Below, piece after piece: positions 1 through 6,492 of a stretch of DNA of 8,170 nucleotides (position 1 is its first letter; every line of letters begins with the position of its first letter). The DNA lies in the NCBI GenBank assembly GCA_017305815.1, contig JAFKJZ010000395.1:1-8170 (forward strand), in the 5' to 3' direction. Under the pieces are notes generated by a model. It saw only the letters and a program-made list of their open reading frames with translations. It had not been told where the DNA came from and searched no databases. This DNA is from Hyphomicrobiales bacterium. Its GTDB lineage: Bacteria > Pseudomonadota > Alphaproteobacteria > Rhizobiales > Kaistiaceae. The translations under genes were made by a program, and so were the position numbers.

Positions 1-1024
1 TGCCATGGGCGAGGAAATACGAAAGCTCGGTCCAGGTCGGATATTCCGGCGAGCAGAGCAGCCGCGACACGGCGAAGGCGCCGCAGGCATTGGCCCAGGT
101 GGCGGCGGTCTCCAGTGTCTCTCCCTTCAGCCAGCCGCGCAGGAAGCCGGACATGAAGGCGTCGCCGGCGCCGAGCACGTTGTAGACCTCGATGGGAAAA
201 CCTTTGCCGACGATGCCCTGCTCGAGGTCGTCGGGGATGTCGCCTTCATAGACGATGCAGCCCATGGCGCCGCGCTTCAGCACGATGGTCGCCTTCGACA
301 GCGCCCGGATCGTCTTCAGTGCGCCGAGCACGTCGTCGGCGCCCGACGCGATGCGGATTTCTTCTTCCGTGCCGACGATCAGGTCGCAATCGGGCAGGAT
401 CGACTTCAGCTGCTCGGAGACGCGGTCGGATTTCACATAGCGGGCGAAGCCGTCGCCATGGCCGGCGAGGCCCCAGAGATTGGGGCGGTAGTCGATGTCG
501 AACACGACCTTGCCGCCATTCGCCTTGGCGATCCGGATCGCCTTGCGCTGCGCCGCGTCGCTGTTCTCCCGCGAGAAATGCGTGCCGGTGACGACGATCG
601 CCTCGGCCGAGGCGATGAAGGCCTCGTCGATATCCGCCTCCGACAGCGCCATGTCGGCGCAGTCGGTGCGGTAGAAGATCATCGGCGAGACGCCCTCGTC
701 CTCGACGGCGAGCAGCACCAGGGCCGTCAGGCGGTCGGGGTCGGTGGCGATGCCGTCGGTGGCGACGCCCTCGCGCGCCATCTGTTCGCGAATGAAACGG
801 CCCATCTGCTCGTCGCCGACGCGGGTGATGACGGCCGACTTCAAGCCGAGCCGCGCCGTGCCGATCGCGATATTGGACGGGCAGCCGCCGACCGACTTGG
901 CGAAGGAGGTGATGTCCTCGAGGCGGGAAAAGATCTGCTGGCCGTAGAGATCGACCGATGATCTCCCGATGGTGATCACATCGAGCGGTCGGGCCGCCCT
1001 GCCGGCTCCGGGAGCCTCGGTCAT
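1..1024 (-). CDS. iolC: 5-dehydro-2-deoxygluconokinase IolC, kinase part (C-terminus outside window)
   Basis: PfkB/ribokinase-family kinase of inositol catabolism. In the pathway it uses ATP to phosphorylate 5-deoxy-2-ketogluconate at C6 in the cytoplasm. About 341 codons are visible, read leftward from an ATG whose first base is 1024. The N-terminus reads MTEAPGAGRAARPLDVITIG, followed by the sugar-binding stretch VGGCPSNIAIGTARLG, the conserved DIDYRPNLWGLAGHGDG segment, the LIVGTEEE motif, and the nucleotide and catalytic signature NVLGAGDAFMSG with its catalytic Asp. The visible end, RLLCSPEYPTW followed by the start of a helix, is where the kinase domain finishes. Proteobacterial IolC proteins often continue into a DUF2090 aldolase-like domain, and the frame is still open at base 1, so a fusion is likely but cannot be seen. 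A GGAGAA ribosome-binding site (1034 to 1029, minus strand) precedes the start. It follows iolR on the same strand, as in rhizobial iolRCDEB clusters, so iolD, iolE and iolB may lie to the left. No defect is seen. Confidence 0.95.
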   Translation of the reverse strand, partial: MTEAPGAGRAARPLDVITIGRSSVDLYGQQIFSRLEDITSFAKSVGGCPSNIAIGTARLGLKSAVITRVGDEQMGRFIREQMAREGVATDGIATDPDRLTALVLLAVEDEGVSPMIFYRTDCADMALSEADIDEAFIASAEAIVVTGTHFSRENSDAAQRKAIRIAKANGGKVVFDIDYRPNLWGLAGHGDGFARYVKSDRVSEQLKSILPDCDLIVGTEEEIRIASGADDVLGALKTIRALSKATIVLKRGAMGCIVYEGDIPDDLEQGIVGKGFPIEVYNVLGAGDAFMSGFLRGWLKGETLETAATWANACGAFAVSRLLCSPEYPTWTELSYFLAHG

Positions 1025-1150
1025 CGCATTCTCCGTCTCGGTTAACGAGGGGTTGCCGTACCGTTACCGGAACGGCGGCCTGGCGCCCCCTTCACTGTCG
1101 CGGAGAGTGAAACAAAAATTCTGCGATTTCGTCAATATGGAATAAGCGGA
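1025..1150 (-). promoter_or_regulatory. iolR-iolC intergenic region with candidate iolC promoter
   Basis: This 126-bp gap separates the end of iolR from the start of iolC. I see no terminator, so read-through from iolR is possible. On the minus strand, TTGACG (1135 to 1130) followed 17 bases later by TTTCAC (1112 to 1107) makes a plausible but weak -35/-10 pair for iolC alone. Just upstream of that -35, the plus-strand octamer TATGGAAT (1136-1143) repeats exactly the left end of the palindrome at 2075-2091, so it may be an IolR half-site. The leader also contains two short inverted repeats: CTCG/CGAG around GTTAA (1037-1049) and CCGTT/AACGG around ACCGG (1061-1075). The promoter assignment is inference from motifs only. 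Confidence 0.35.
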
Positions 1151-1996
1151 TCATCCACCGCGCCGCGCCTCTGCGACGGCGACGGTCAGCGTCATGGCGA
1201 GCGCCATCGAGGCGGAGAGCGAGCGGAAACCCTCGAAGTCGGCTTCGACCACTTCGAACCAGACGCCGAGCTTGGGAATCAGCGGGCTGAACGGGCTGTC
1301 GGTGATGACGACGAGCGGCGTGCCCGCCTCGTTGATCTGGCGCGCATAGGCGAGCGTCGCCGAGGCATAGGGGGTGAAGGAGATGGCGATCGCCGCGTCG
1401 CGCGGGGTGGCAAAGGAGAGGGTTTCCGGGTCGTTGCCCTGCGCCGAGCCGACCAGCACGGATTTCACGCCGAGCTTGCCGAAGGCGTAGCTCATATAGG
1501 AGGTGACCGGGAAGGAGCGGCGCTGGCCGATCAGGTAGATCGTCTCGGCCTTGGCGAGCAGCGCCGCCGCCTCGTCGATCTGCTCGACCTGGACGCGCTC
1601 CCGCAGCGAGCCGACGGAGCGTTCCGCTGCCTTGCAGAAGCCTGAGAAGAGTGTCGCCGATTTGCTGTCGCCGGCGACATGCGAGCGCAGCGAGGAAAGT
1701 CGCTCGGAATAGTTCGACGTGCGGTCGCGCAGCCGGTCCTGGAATACCGCCTGCAGGTCGGAAAAGCCTTGATAGCCGAAGGCCTGGGCGAAGCGCACCA
1801 GCGTCGACGGCTGCACTTCCGCCTTCTCGGCGATGCTGGCCGCCGTGCCGAAGGCGACGTCGTCGGGATTGGCGACGGCATAGATCGCGACCTGGGCGAG
1901 GCGCTTCGGCAGCGTGTCCTTGCGGCTCACCATCAGGTTGCGCAGGTTCCAGAAGTCGCGGGGCGGCAAGGCATCGGGGTCGTCGGGCGTCGTCAT
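1151..1996 (-). CDS. iolR: RpiR-family transcriptional regulator, probable inositol repressor IolR
   Basis: A 281-residue protein with the two-domain RpiR architecture. An N-terminal helix-turn-helix (HTH_6, about residues 18-95) has the recognition region VQPSTLVRFAQAFGYQGFSD (61-80). A C-terminal SIS sugar-binding fold (about 138-270) begins at ETIYLIGQRRSFP and ends with the conserved DFEGFRSL stretch. SIS domains bind phosphosugars; in rhizobia this type of regulator represses iol genes and is released by a pathway intermediate. The frame is open upstream to 2152. I chose the ATG at 1996 because GGAAAGG lies just ahead of it and because the upstream extension would run through the divergent promoter region and does not look like an RpiR N-terminus. 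It sits immediately upstream of iolC and is divergent from the transporter operon, so it is well placed to regulate both and itself. Family assignment is firm; IolR identity rests on context and overall resemblance. Confidence 0.88.
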   Translation of the reverse strand: MTTPDDPDALPPRDFWNLRNLMVSRKDTLPKRLAQVAIYAVANPDDVAFGTAASIAEKAEVQPSTLVRFAQAFGYQGFSDLQAVFQDRLRDRTSNYSERLSSLRSHVAGDSKSATLFSGFCKAAERSVGSLRERVQVEQIDEAAALLAKAETIYLIGQRRSFPVTSYMSYAFGKLGVKSVLVGSAQGNDPETLSFATPRDAAIAISFTPYASATLAYARQINEAGTPLVVITDSPFSPLIPKLGVWFEVVEADFEGFRSLSASMALAMTLTVAVAEARRGG

Positions 1997-2056
1997 CGCG
2001 GGCCTTTCCAGCGCATTTTCCGCAGCTTTCTCCCACTTCTCGCCGAAAATCAACTC

Positions 2057-2077
2057 TTGACGGGTGTCAACCTCTAT
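2057..2077 (+). promoter_or_regulatory. Divergent overlapping -35 elements for iolR and the transporter operon
   Basis: TTGACG on the plus strand (2057-2062) faces TTGACA on the minus strand (2070 to 2065), together forming the inverted repeat TTGAC-GGGT-GTCAA. Each resembles a sigma-70 type -35 box, one firing right into the transporter operon and one firing left into iolR. Neither has a good -10 at standard spacing. On the plus strand, 17 bases on is AATGAA (2080-2085), inside the adjacent palindrome. On the minus strand, 17 bases on is TTCGGC (2047 to 2042). The -35 elements are visible in the sequence; their use as promoters is inferred. Confidence 0.45.
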
Positions 2078-2091
2078 GGAATGAATGTTCC
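2078..2091. promoter_or_regulatory. Candidate IolR operator, GGAA-N6-TTCC palindrome
   Basis: The sequence GGAATGAATGTTCC is a GGAA-N6-TTCC inverted repeat in the iolR/transporter intergenic region. To my recollection this is the palindrome reported for IolR binding in Sinorhizobium meliloti. It lies 16-34 bases downstream of the plus-strand TTGACG, where a -10 element would be expected, so a bound repressor would block polymerase on the transporter operon. It is also a few bases behind the minus-strand -35 of iolR, which would allow autoregulation. I found no other full match in the intergenic regions of this window. Confidence 0.6.
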
Positions 2092-2187
2092 GACATCGAC
2101 ATGCGGAGCTGTTTTGTTCCGAAATTCTCGATGCGAGGGAAATCAGAGCCAAAAAAAGACGCCGGATTCCCGCCCTTTTTCATTCTC

Positions 2188-2195
2188 GGGAGGAA
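2188..2195 (+). promoter_or_regulatory. Strong ribosome-binding site of the sugar-binding protein
   Basis: GGGAGGAA lies 4-5 bases before the ATG at 2200. It decides the start, because the frame is open far upstream and has other ATGs at 2101 and 2131. Only the ATG at 2200 has both this site and a signal peptide directly after it. Confidence 0.8.
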
Positions 2196-2199
2196 TGTC

Positions 2200-3123
2200 A
2201 TGAAGCTGAAATTCAAGGCAATGCTCGCCGCGACGGCGCTTGCCGTCTCCACGCTCGCTGCCCATGCCGACATCATCGTCGTCACCCACGGCCAGGCCTC
2301 GGATCCGTTCTGGTCGGTGGTCAAGAACGGCGTCGCCGAGGCCGGCAAGGATCTGGGCGTCAAGGTCGACTACCGCGCGCCGGAGACCTTCGACATGGTC
2401 GCGATGGCGCAACTGATCGATGCCGCCGTCAACCAGAAGCCGGAAGGCCTCGTCGTCTCGATCCCGGATGCCGATGCGCTCGGGCCGTCGATCCAGAAGG
2501 CGGTTGCCGCCGGCATCCCCGTCATCTCGATGAACTCCGGCTCCGACGTCTCGAAGAAGCTCGGCGCGCTGCTGCATGTCGGCCAGAGCGAATATGACGC
2601 CGGCAAGGCCGCCGGCGAGAAGCTGAAGACGATGGGCGCCAAGAAGGGGCTCTGCGTCAACCAGGAAGTGGGCAACGTCTCGCTCGACCTGCGCTGCAAG
2701 GGCTTCACCGACGGCTTCGGCGCCGTGACCGTGCTGCCGACGTCCAACGATCCGGCCGACGTCAAGGCCAAGGTCAAGGCGGCGCTTGCCTCGGACCCGG
2801 CGATCGATGCCATCCTGACCCTGAATGCATCGCTCGCCGGCGAACCGGCCGTCGCCGCCGTTTCGGAATCCGGCATGGACGGCAAGGTCAATGTCGCCAC
2901 CTTCGATCTTTCGGCAGGCTTCCTGCAGGCCGTCGCCGACGGCAAGGCGGCCTTCGCCATCGACCAGCAGCAGTTCCTGCAGGGCTATCTGCCCGTCGCC
3001 TTCCTGGCGCTGCACAGCAAGTACGGCCTGATGCCGGGCGGCGACGTGCCGTCGGGTCCCAATCTCGTGACCAAGGACTCGGCCGCCAAGGTGGTGGAAC
3101 TGTCGGCCAAGGGCATTCGCTGA
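2200..3123 (+). CDS. Periplasmic sugar-binding protein of an ABC transporter, probably inositol or related polyol
   Basis: A 307-residue substrate-binding protein of the Peripla_BP_4 / type 1 (ribose-binding-like) fold. Residues 1-23 form a Sec signal peptide: basic MKLKFK, a hydrophobic core, and AHA before a likely cleavage at Asp24. The mature protein begins DIIVVTHGQASDPFWSVVKN, where the aromatic and polar residues after the first strand typically line the sugar pocket. It continues through PEGLVVSIPDADA, GIPVISMNSGSD and KVNVATFDLSAGFLQAV, and ends near AIDQQQFLQGYLPV, the usual order of the fold. It probably captures the substrate and delivers it to the permease and ATPase encoded downstream. 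Divergence from iolR and linkage to iolG and iolC suggest inositol, but the sequence alone does not fix the ligand, and it is not clearly the IbpA or IntA type. A hairpin follows directly, which could keep its transcript more abundant than that of the membrane subunits. Confidence 0.88.
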   Translation: MKLKFKAMLAATALAVSTLAAHADIIVVTHGQASDPFWSVVKNGVAEAGKDLGVKVDYRAPETFDMVAMAQLIDAAVNQKPEGLVVSIPDADALGPSIQKAVAAGIPVISMNSGSDVSKKLGALLHVGQSEYDAGKAAGEKLKTMGAKKGLCVNQEVGNVSLDLRCKGFTDGFGAVTVLPTSNDPADVKAKVKAALASDPAIDAILTLNASLAGEPAVAAVSESGMDGKVNVATFDLSAGFLQAVADGKAAFAIDQQQFLQGYLPVAFLALHSKYGLMPGGDVPSGPNLVTKDSAAKVVELSAKGIR

Positions 3124-3131
3124 GGCCATCC

Positions 3132-3167
3132 CGGGCGCGCGCACCCCCTCCCGCGCGCGCCCGTTTT
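3132..3167 (+). terminator. GC-rich hairpin with T4 run after the binding-protein gene
   Basis: An 11-bp perfect stem (3132-3142 with 3153-3163), almost all G and C, encloses a 10-base C-rich loop and is followed by TTTT (3164-3167). It begins 9 bases after the stop codon. The T run is short, so partial termination or protection of the upstream mRNA from 3' decay is more likely than a full stop. This is a common way for ABC operons to make more binding protein than membrane subunits. Confidence 0.6.
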
Positions 3168-3399
3168 CCCGATTCCTCCGCCGAGGCGCGTCGATCCCAC
3201 GAAAGATCCGCGGCCTCCGCCGAATACCCAAGTCGGAAAGACGAAATGCGCAGCAATCAGGTCAGCGCCGCCGCGATGACGGCGCCCGGCACCTTCGCGG
3301 TGCGCCCGCTTCCAGGTACTGCCGTCGTGGATGCATCGGCTCGTCTCTTCGGCGCTGGCAGCCGGCGGGACAGGATGGCGAAGCAGGGAGGACGCCGCC
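3168..3399 (+). other. Intergenic region before the permease
   Basis: No recognised gene or clear promoter is seen here. It contains a possible small frame at 3246-3416 (56 codons) with GGAAAG five bases ahead of its ATG, overlapping the permease start by 17 bases. Its second half loses the strong G/C third-position bias of the neighbouring genes, so it is not called as a gene. The permease ribosome-binding site AGGGAGGA lies at 3385-3392. Confidence 0.4.
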
Positions 3400-4536
3400 A
3401 TGACCGAGCCGAATAGCCCGGCGGCGCTGGCCGCCAAGGCGGCCGATGAACGGCTCAAGCATGCGTCGGCGCTGACGCGCCTGCTGCGCCGGCCCGAACT
3501 CGGGGCCATACTCGGCCTCGTCATCGTGACGAGCTTCTTCATCGCGATCGCCAATCCGGTGATGTTCGAGCTGTCCGGGATCATGAACTTCATGGCGCCG
3601 GCGGCCCAGCTCGGCATCCTGGCGATCGGTGCCTCGCTGCTGATGGTCGGCGGCGAGTTCGACCTTTCAGTCGGTTCGATGGTCGCCTTCGCCGGCCTGA
3701 TCTTCGCCGCCTGCCTCGTCACCTTCGGCCTGCCGCTTCCGGTGGCGATCCTGATCGCCTTTATCTGCGCCGCCGCGATCGGCTTCATCAACGGCCAGCT
3801 CGTCATCCACACCGGCCTGCCGAGTTTCATCGTCACGCTCGCCTTCCTGTTCGTACTCCGGGGTCTTTCGCTGGTCGGGCTCAAATGGGCGACCGGCGGC
3901 GCGACGCAATTGCGCGGCGTGCGCGAGGCGGCGACGCGGACCTCGCTCGACGCCTTCATCTACAAGCTCTTCGCCGGCGACGCGTTCGAGGGCCTGTTCG
4001 CCTGGCTCGCCGCGCATGACTGGATCGCCAAGTTCCCGAACGGCCAGCCCAAGGTGACCGGCGTCCCGGTCGAGATCGTCTGGTTCGTCGGGCTCGCCGT
4101 CGTCTGCGCCATCGTCCTGGCCCGCACGCGCTATGGCAACTGGATCTTCGCCGCCGGTGGCGATCCCAATGCCGCGCGCAATTCTGGCGTCCCGACCCGG
4201 CGGGTGAAGACGTCCCTCTTCGTCCTCACGGCCTGCTGCGCGGCGCTGGTGGCCGTGCTGACGGTGCTCGATGCCGGCTCGACGGATGCCCGGCGTGGCT
4301 TCCAGAAGGAGTTCGAGGCGATCATCGCCGCGGTGATCGGCGGCTGCCTGCTGACGGGCGGCTATGGCTCGGTCGTGGGCGCGGCGGTCGGCGCCGTCAT
4401 CTTCGGCATGGTGCTGATCGGCCTCACCTACACCGCCATCGACCAGGATTGGTACCTCGTCTTCCTCGGCGGCATGCTGCTGATGGCCGTGTTCTTCAAC
4501 AACATCATCCGCAAGCGCGTGACGGGAGAGCGCTGA
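3400..4536 (+). CDS. CUT2-type sugar ABC transporter permease
   Basis: A 378-residue inner-membrane protein of the BPD_transp_2 family (RbsC/FrcC-like), which forms the translocation channel. About eight to ten hydrophobic segments are visible. After a polar cytoplasmic N-terminus (about residues 1-32) come helices near 35-52, 66-83, 92-109, 113-131, 141-161, 226-240, 272-290, 306-325 and 327-345, with a last one near 352-367. Family landmarks include [15 protein letters not shown] (85-99), the cytoplasmic loop [13 protein letters not shown] (258-270) that should contact the ATPase, and [19 protein letters not shown] (310-328). An extended polar segment of about 60 residues (165-222) separates the middle helices, making the protein longer than RbsC. 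I chose the ATG at 3400 over the in-frame ATG at 3331 because of the AGGGAGGA site. The stop codon overlaps the ATPase start by one base (TGATG), so the two are translationally coupled. Confidence 0.92.
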   Translation: MTEPNSPAALAAKAADERLKHASALTRLLRRPELGAILGLVIVTSFFIAIANPVMFELSGIMNFMAPAAQLGILAIGASLLMVGGEFDLSVGSMVAFAGLIFAACLVTFGLPLPVAILIAFICAAAIGFINGQLVIHTGLPSFIVTLAFLFVLRGLSLVGLKWATGGATQLRGVREAATRTSLDAFIYKLFAGDAFEGLFAWLAAHDWIAKFPNGQPKVTGVPVEIVWFVGLAVVCAIVLARTRYGNWIFAAGGDPNAARNSGVPTRRVKTSLFVLTACCAALVAVLTVLDAGSTDARRGFQKEFEAIIAAVIGGCLLTGGYGSVVGAAVGAVIFGMVLIGLTYTAIDQDWYLVFLGGMLLMAVFFNNIIRKRVTGER

Positions 4537-5315
4537 TGACGACGCCGATCCTGGAAATGCGCGATATCGAGAAGCATTTCGGCTCCGTGGTGGCGCTCGC
4601 CGGCGTGTCGATCTCGATCCATGCCGGCGAGGTGCATTGTCTGCTCGGCGACAATGGCGCTGGCAAGTCCACCTTCATCAAGACGATGGCGGGCGTGCAC
4701 AGGCTGACCCGGGGCGAGATGCTCCTGAACGGCCAGCCGGTGCATTTCACCAGCCCGCGCCAGGCGCTCGATGCCGGCATCGCCACGGTCTACCAGGACC
4801 TCGCCATGATCCCGCTGATGTCGGTGACGCGGAACTTCTTCATGGGTCGCGAGCCGGTCAAGGGCATCTGGCCGTTCCGCTTCATGGACATGGGCTTCTG
4901 CGACCGCGTCACGCGCGAGGAAATGCAGCGGATCGGCATCGACGTGCGCGATCCCGGTCAGGCGGTCGGCACGCTTTCGGGCGGCGAGCGCCAATGCGTG
5001 GCGATCTCGCGCGCCGTCTATTTCGGCGCCAAGGTACTGATCCTCGACGAGCCCACCTCGGCGCTCGGCGTCCGGCAGACGTCGATGGTGCTCAAATATA
5101 TCGACATGGTGCGCAAGCGCGGGCTCGGCGTCGTCTTCATCACCCACAATGTCCGCCATGCGCTCGCGGTCGGCGACCGCTTCACCGTGCTGAACCGCGG
5201 GCGGACATTGGGCACGGCGGCGCGCGGCCAGATCACGGCGGATGAACTGCAGAATCTCATGGCCGGCGGCAAGGAACTCGCCGATCTTTCCGCCGAACTC
5301 GGCGGCACGGTCTGA
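4536..5315 (+). CDS. Sugar ABC transporter ATP-binding protein, single nucleotide-binding domain
   Basis: A 259-residue cytoplasmic ATPase that powers the transporter. All motifs are intact: Walker [10 protein letters not shown] (38-46), Q-loop Gln87 in VYQDLAM, signature LSGGERQ (147-153), Walker B VLILDEP (167-173) with catalytic Glu172, D-loop SALG (175-178) and switch His204 in FITHN. The D-loop region reads SALGVRQT, as in FrcA-like ATPases. Most CUT2 ATPases (RbsA, MglA, and inositol IatA as I recall it) are about 500 residues with two tandem nucleotide-binding domains. This one has a single domain, so the transporter would need two copies, as in the rhizobial fructose system FrcBCA. 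The start overlaps the permease stop (TGATG), with GGGAGAG about 5 bases upstream. No defect is seen. The substrate is inferred from context only. Confidence 0.93.
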   Translation: MTTPILEMRDIEKHFGSVVALAGVSISIHAGEVHCLLGDNGAGKSTFIKTMAGVHRLTRGEMLLNGQPVHFTSPRQALDAGIATVYQDLAMIPLMSVTRNFFMGREPVKGIWPFRFMDMGFCDRVTREEMQRIGIDVRDPGQAVGTLSGGERQCVAISRAVYFGAKVLILDEPTSALGVRQTSMVLKYIDMVRKRGLGVVFITHNVRHALAVGDRFTVLNRGRTLGTAARGQITADELQNLMAGGKELADLSAELGGTV

Positions 5316-5341
5316 GAGCAGGAAGAATCGGGATATTGGGC

Positions 5342-6441
5342 ATGAAATCTCTCGGCATCGGGCTGATCGGTACTGGATACATGGGCAAGTGCCATGCGCT
5401 CGCCTGGAACGCCGTCGCGCCGACCTTCGGCGACGTGGCACGGCCAAGGCTGGTGCATCTTGGCGAGGCGAACGAGGCGCTGGCCAGAAGCAAGGCGGCG
5501 GAGCTGGGCTTCGCCCGCGCCTCGGGCGACTGGCGCCGGGTGGTCGAGGATCCCGAGGTCGACCTCGTCTCGATCACGACGCCGAACCAGTTCCACGCCG
5601 AGATGGCGATCGCCGCGCTCACGGCCGGCAAGCATGTCTGGTGCGAGAAGCCGATGGCGACGTCGCTCGCCGACGCGACGGCGATGCTTGAGGCGGCCGA
5701 AGCATCCGGCAAGGTGGCGGCGCTCGGCTACAACTACATCCAGAACCCCGCCACGCGGCACATGCGCCGGCTGATCGCGGACGGGGCGATCGGCACGGTC
5801 AACCATGTCCGCGTCGAGATGGACGAGGATTTCATGGCCGACGCGGCGGCGCCGTTCGGCTGGAAGAGCGAGGCGGCATCGGGCTATGGCGCGCTCGACG
5901 ATTTCGCCGTGCATCCGCTGTCGCTGCTCACCGTTCTGGTCGGGCCGCTGGCGAGCGCCGTGGTCGACATGCCGAAGCCCTATGCCGAGCGACCATTGCC
6001 CTCGGGCGGGAGCCGCGCGGTGCCAACATCCTGTTCCGCCTTCAAAGCGGCGCGTCCGGCAGCCTGCTGGTCAATCGCTCGGCCTGGGGCCGCAAGGGCC
6101 GGATCGCCATCCAGATCTTCGGCTCCGAGGGCTCGCTGCTCTACGACCAGGAGCGGATGAACGAGCTGCAGCTGTTCCAGGCGCGCGGACCGGCGGCCGA
6201 GCAGGGCTTCCGCACCATCCTGACCGGGACGGTGCATCCACCCTATGACCGCTTCATCCCGGCGCCGGGCCATGGCCTCGGCTTCAATGACCTGAAGGTG
6301 ATCGAGGCGCGCGAACTGATGCGGCGGATCGCCGGCGAGCCGGCCCATCTGATCGAGTTTGCAACGGGATTGCGGATCGAACGCACCGTCCATGCCATGG
6401 CCCGCTCGCACGAGACGCGCGGCTGGGTCGACATCGATTGA
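5342..6441 (+). pseudogene. Frameshifted Gfo/Idh/MocA oxidoreductase, IolW/IolY-like inositol-isomer dehydrogenase
   Basis: NAD(P)-dependent oxidoreductase split between two frames. Frame one runs from the ATG at 5342 and is recognisable for about 225 residues: Rossmann motif GLIGTGYMGKCHA (7-19), TTPNQFHAEMA, WCEKPMA with conserved Lys103, GYNYIQNPA, and DDFAVHP with probable catalytic His191. It keeps the family pattern up to GGSRAV near 6022, then reads nonsense to a stop at 6158-6160. The C-terminal half resumes one base back, from about 6019, as GANILFRLQSGASGSLLVN, then RSAWGRKGRIAIQIFGSEGS, ERMNELQLF and APGHGLGFNDLKVIEA, to the stop at 6439-6441. The two halves abut without overlap, so the lesion is at about 6017-6024. 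Relatives are implicated in scyllo-inositol or other inositol-isomer oxidation; the substrate here is inferred. It starts 26 bases after the ATPase, with GGGA at 5330-5333; an in-frame TTG at 5336 is an alternative start. A sequencing or assembly error is possible. Confidence 0.85.
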
Positions 6442-6450
6442 GCTCCAGAC

Positions 6451-6471
6451 CGGCGAGCCCTGCGGGCGCCG
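6451..6471 (+). other. Intergenic hairpin between the two oxidoreductase genes
   Basis: CGGC (6451-6454) pairs with GCCG (6468-6471) and GCCC (6457-6460) pairs with GGGC (6464-6467), with a 2-base bulge and a TGC loop. There is no T run, so it is not an intrinsic terminator. It may act in mRNA processing or stability, or be incidental in GC-rich DNA. Confidence 0.3.
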
Positions 6472-6492
6472 AACCAGATTGAGGAAATTGGA

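Noticed and set aside
5..961. 318-codon open frame on the plus strand
   Set aside because: It is antisense to iolC, whose minus-strand protein has clear PfkB motifs. The plus-strand peptide shows no domain, and long antisense frames are common in high-GC DNA.
1092..2036. 314-codon open frame overlapping iolR on the same strand
   Set aside because: It is a different frame of the same DNA. The RpiR frame has conserved HTH and SIS motifs; this one is Arg/Ala-rich without motifs.
2101..2199. N-terminal extension of the sugar-binding protein from the ATG at 2101
   Set aside because: It would place 33 residues ahead of a well-formed signal peptide and ignore the strong GGGAGGAA site before 2200.
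2143..3231. 362-codon open frame on the minus strand
   Set aside because: It is antisense to the sugar-binding protein and crosses the hairpin at 3132-3163. No domain or ribosome-binding site was recognised.
6017..6024. Programmed ribosomal frameshift as explanation for the split oxidoreductase
   Set aside because: No slippery heptamer or downstream pseudoknot is evident, and the family pattern appears to lack residues at the junction, which a deletion explains better.
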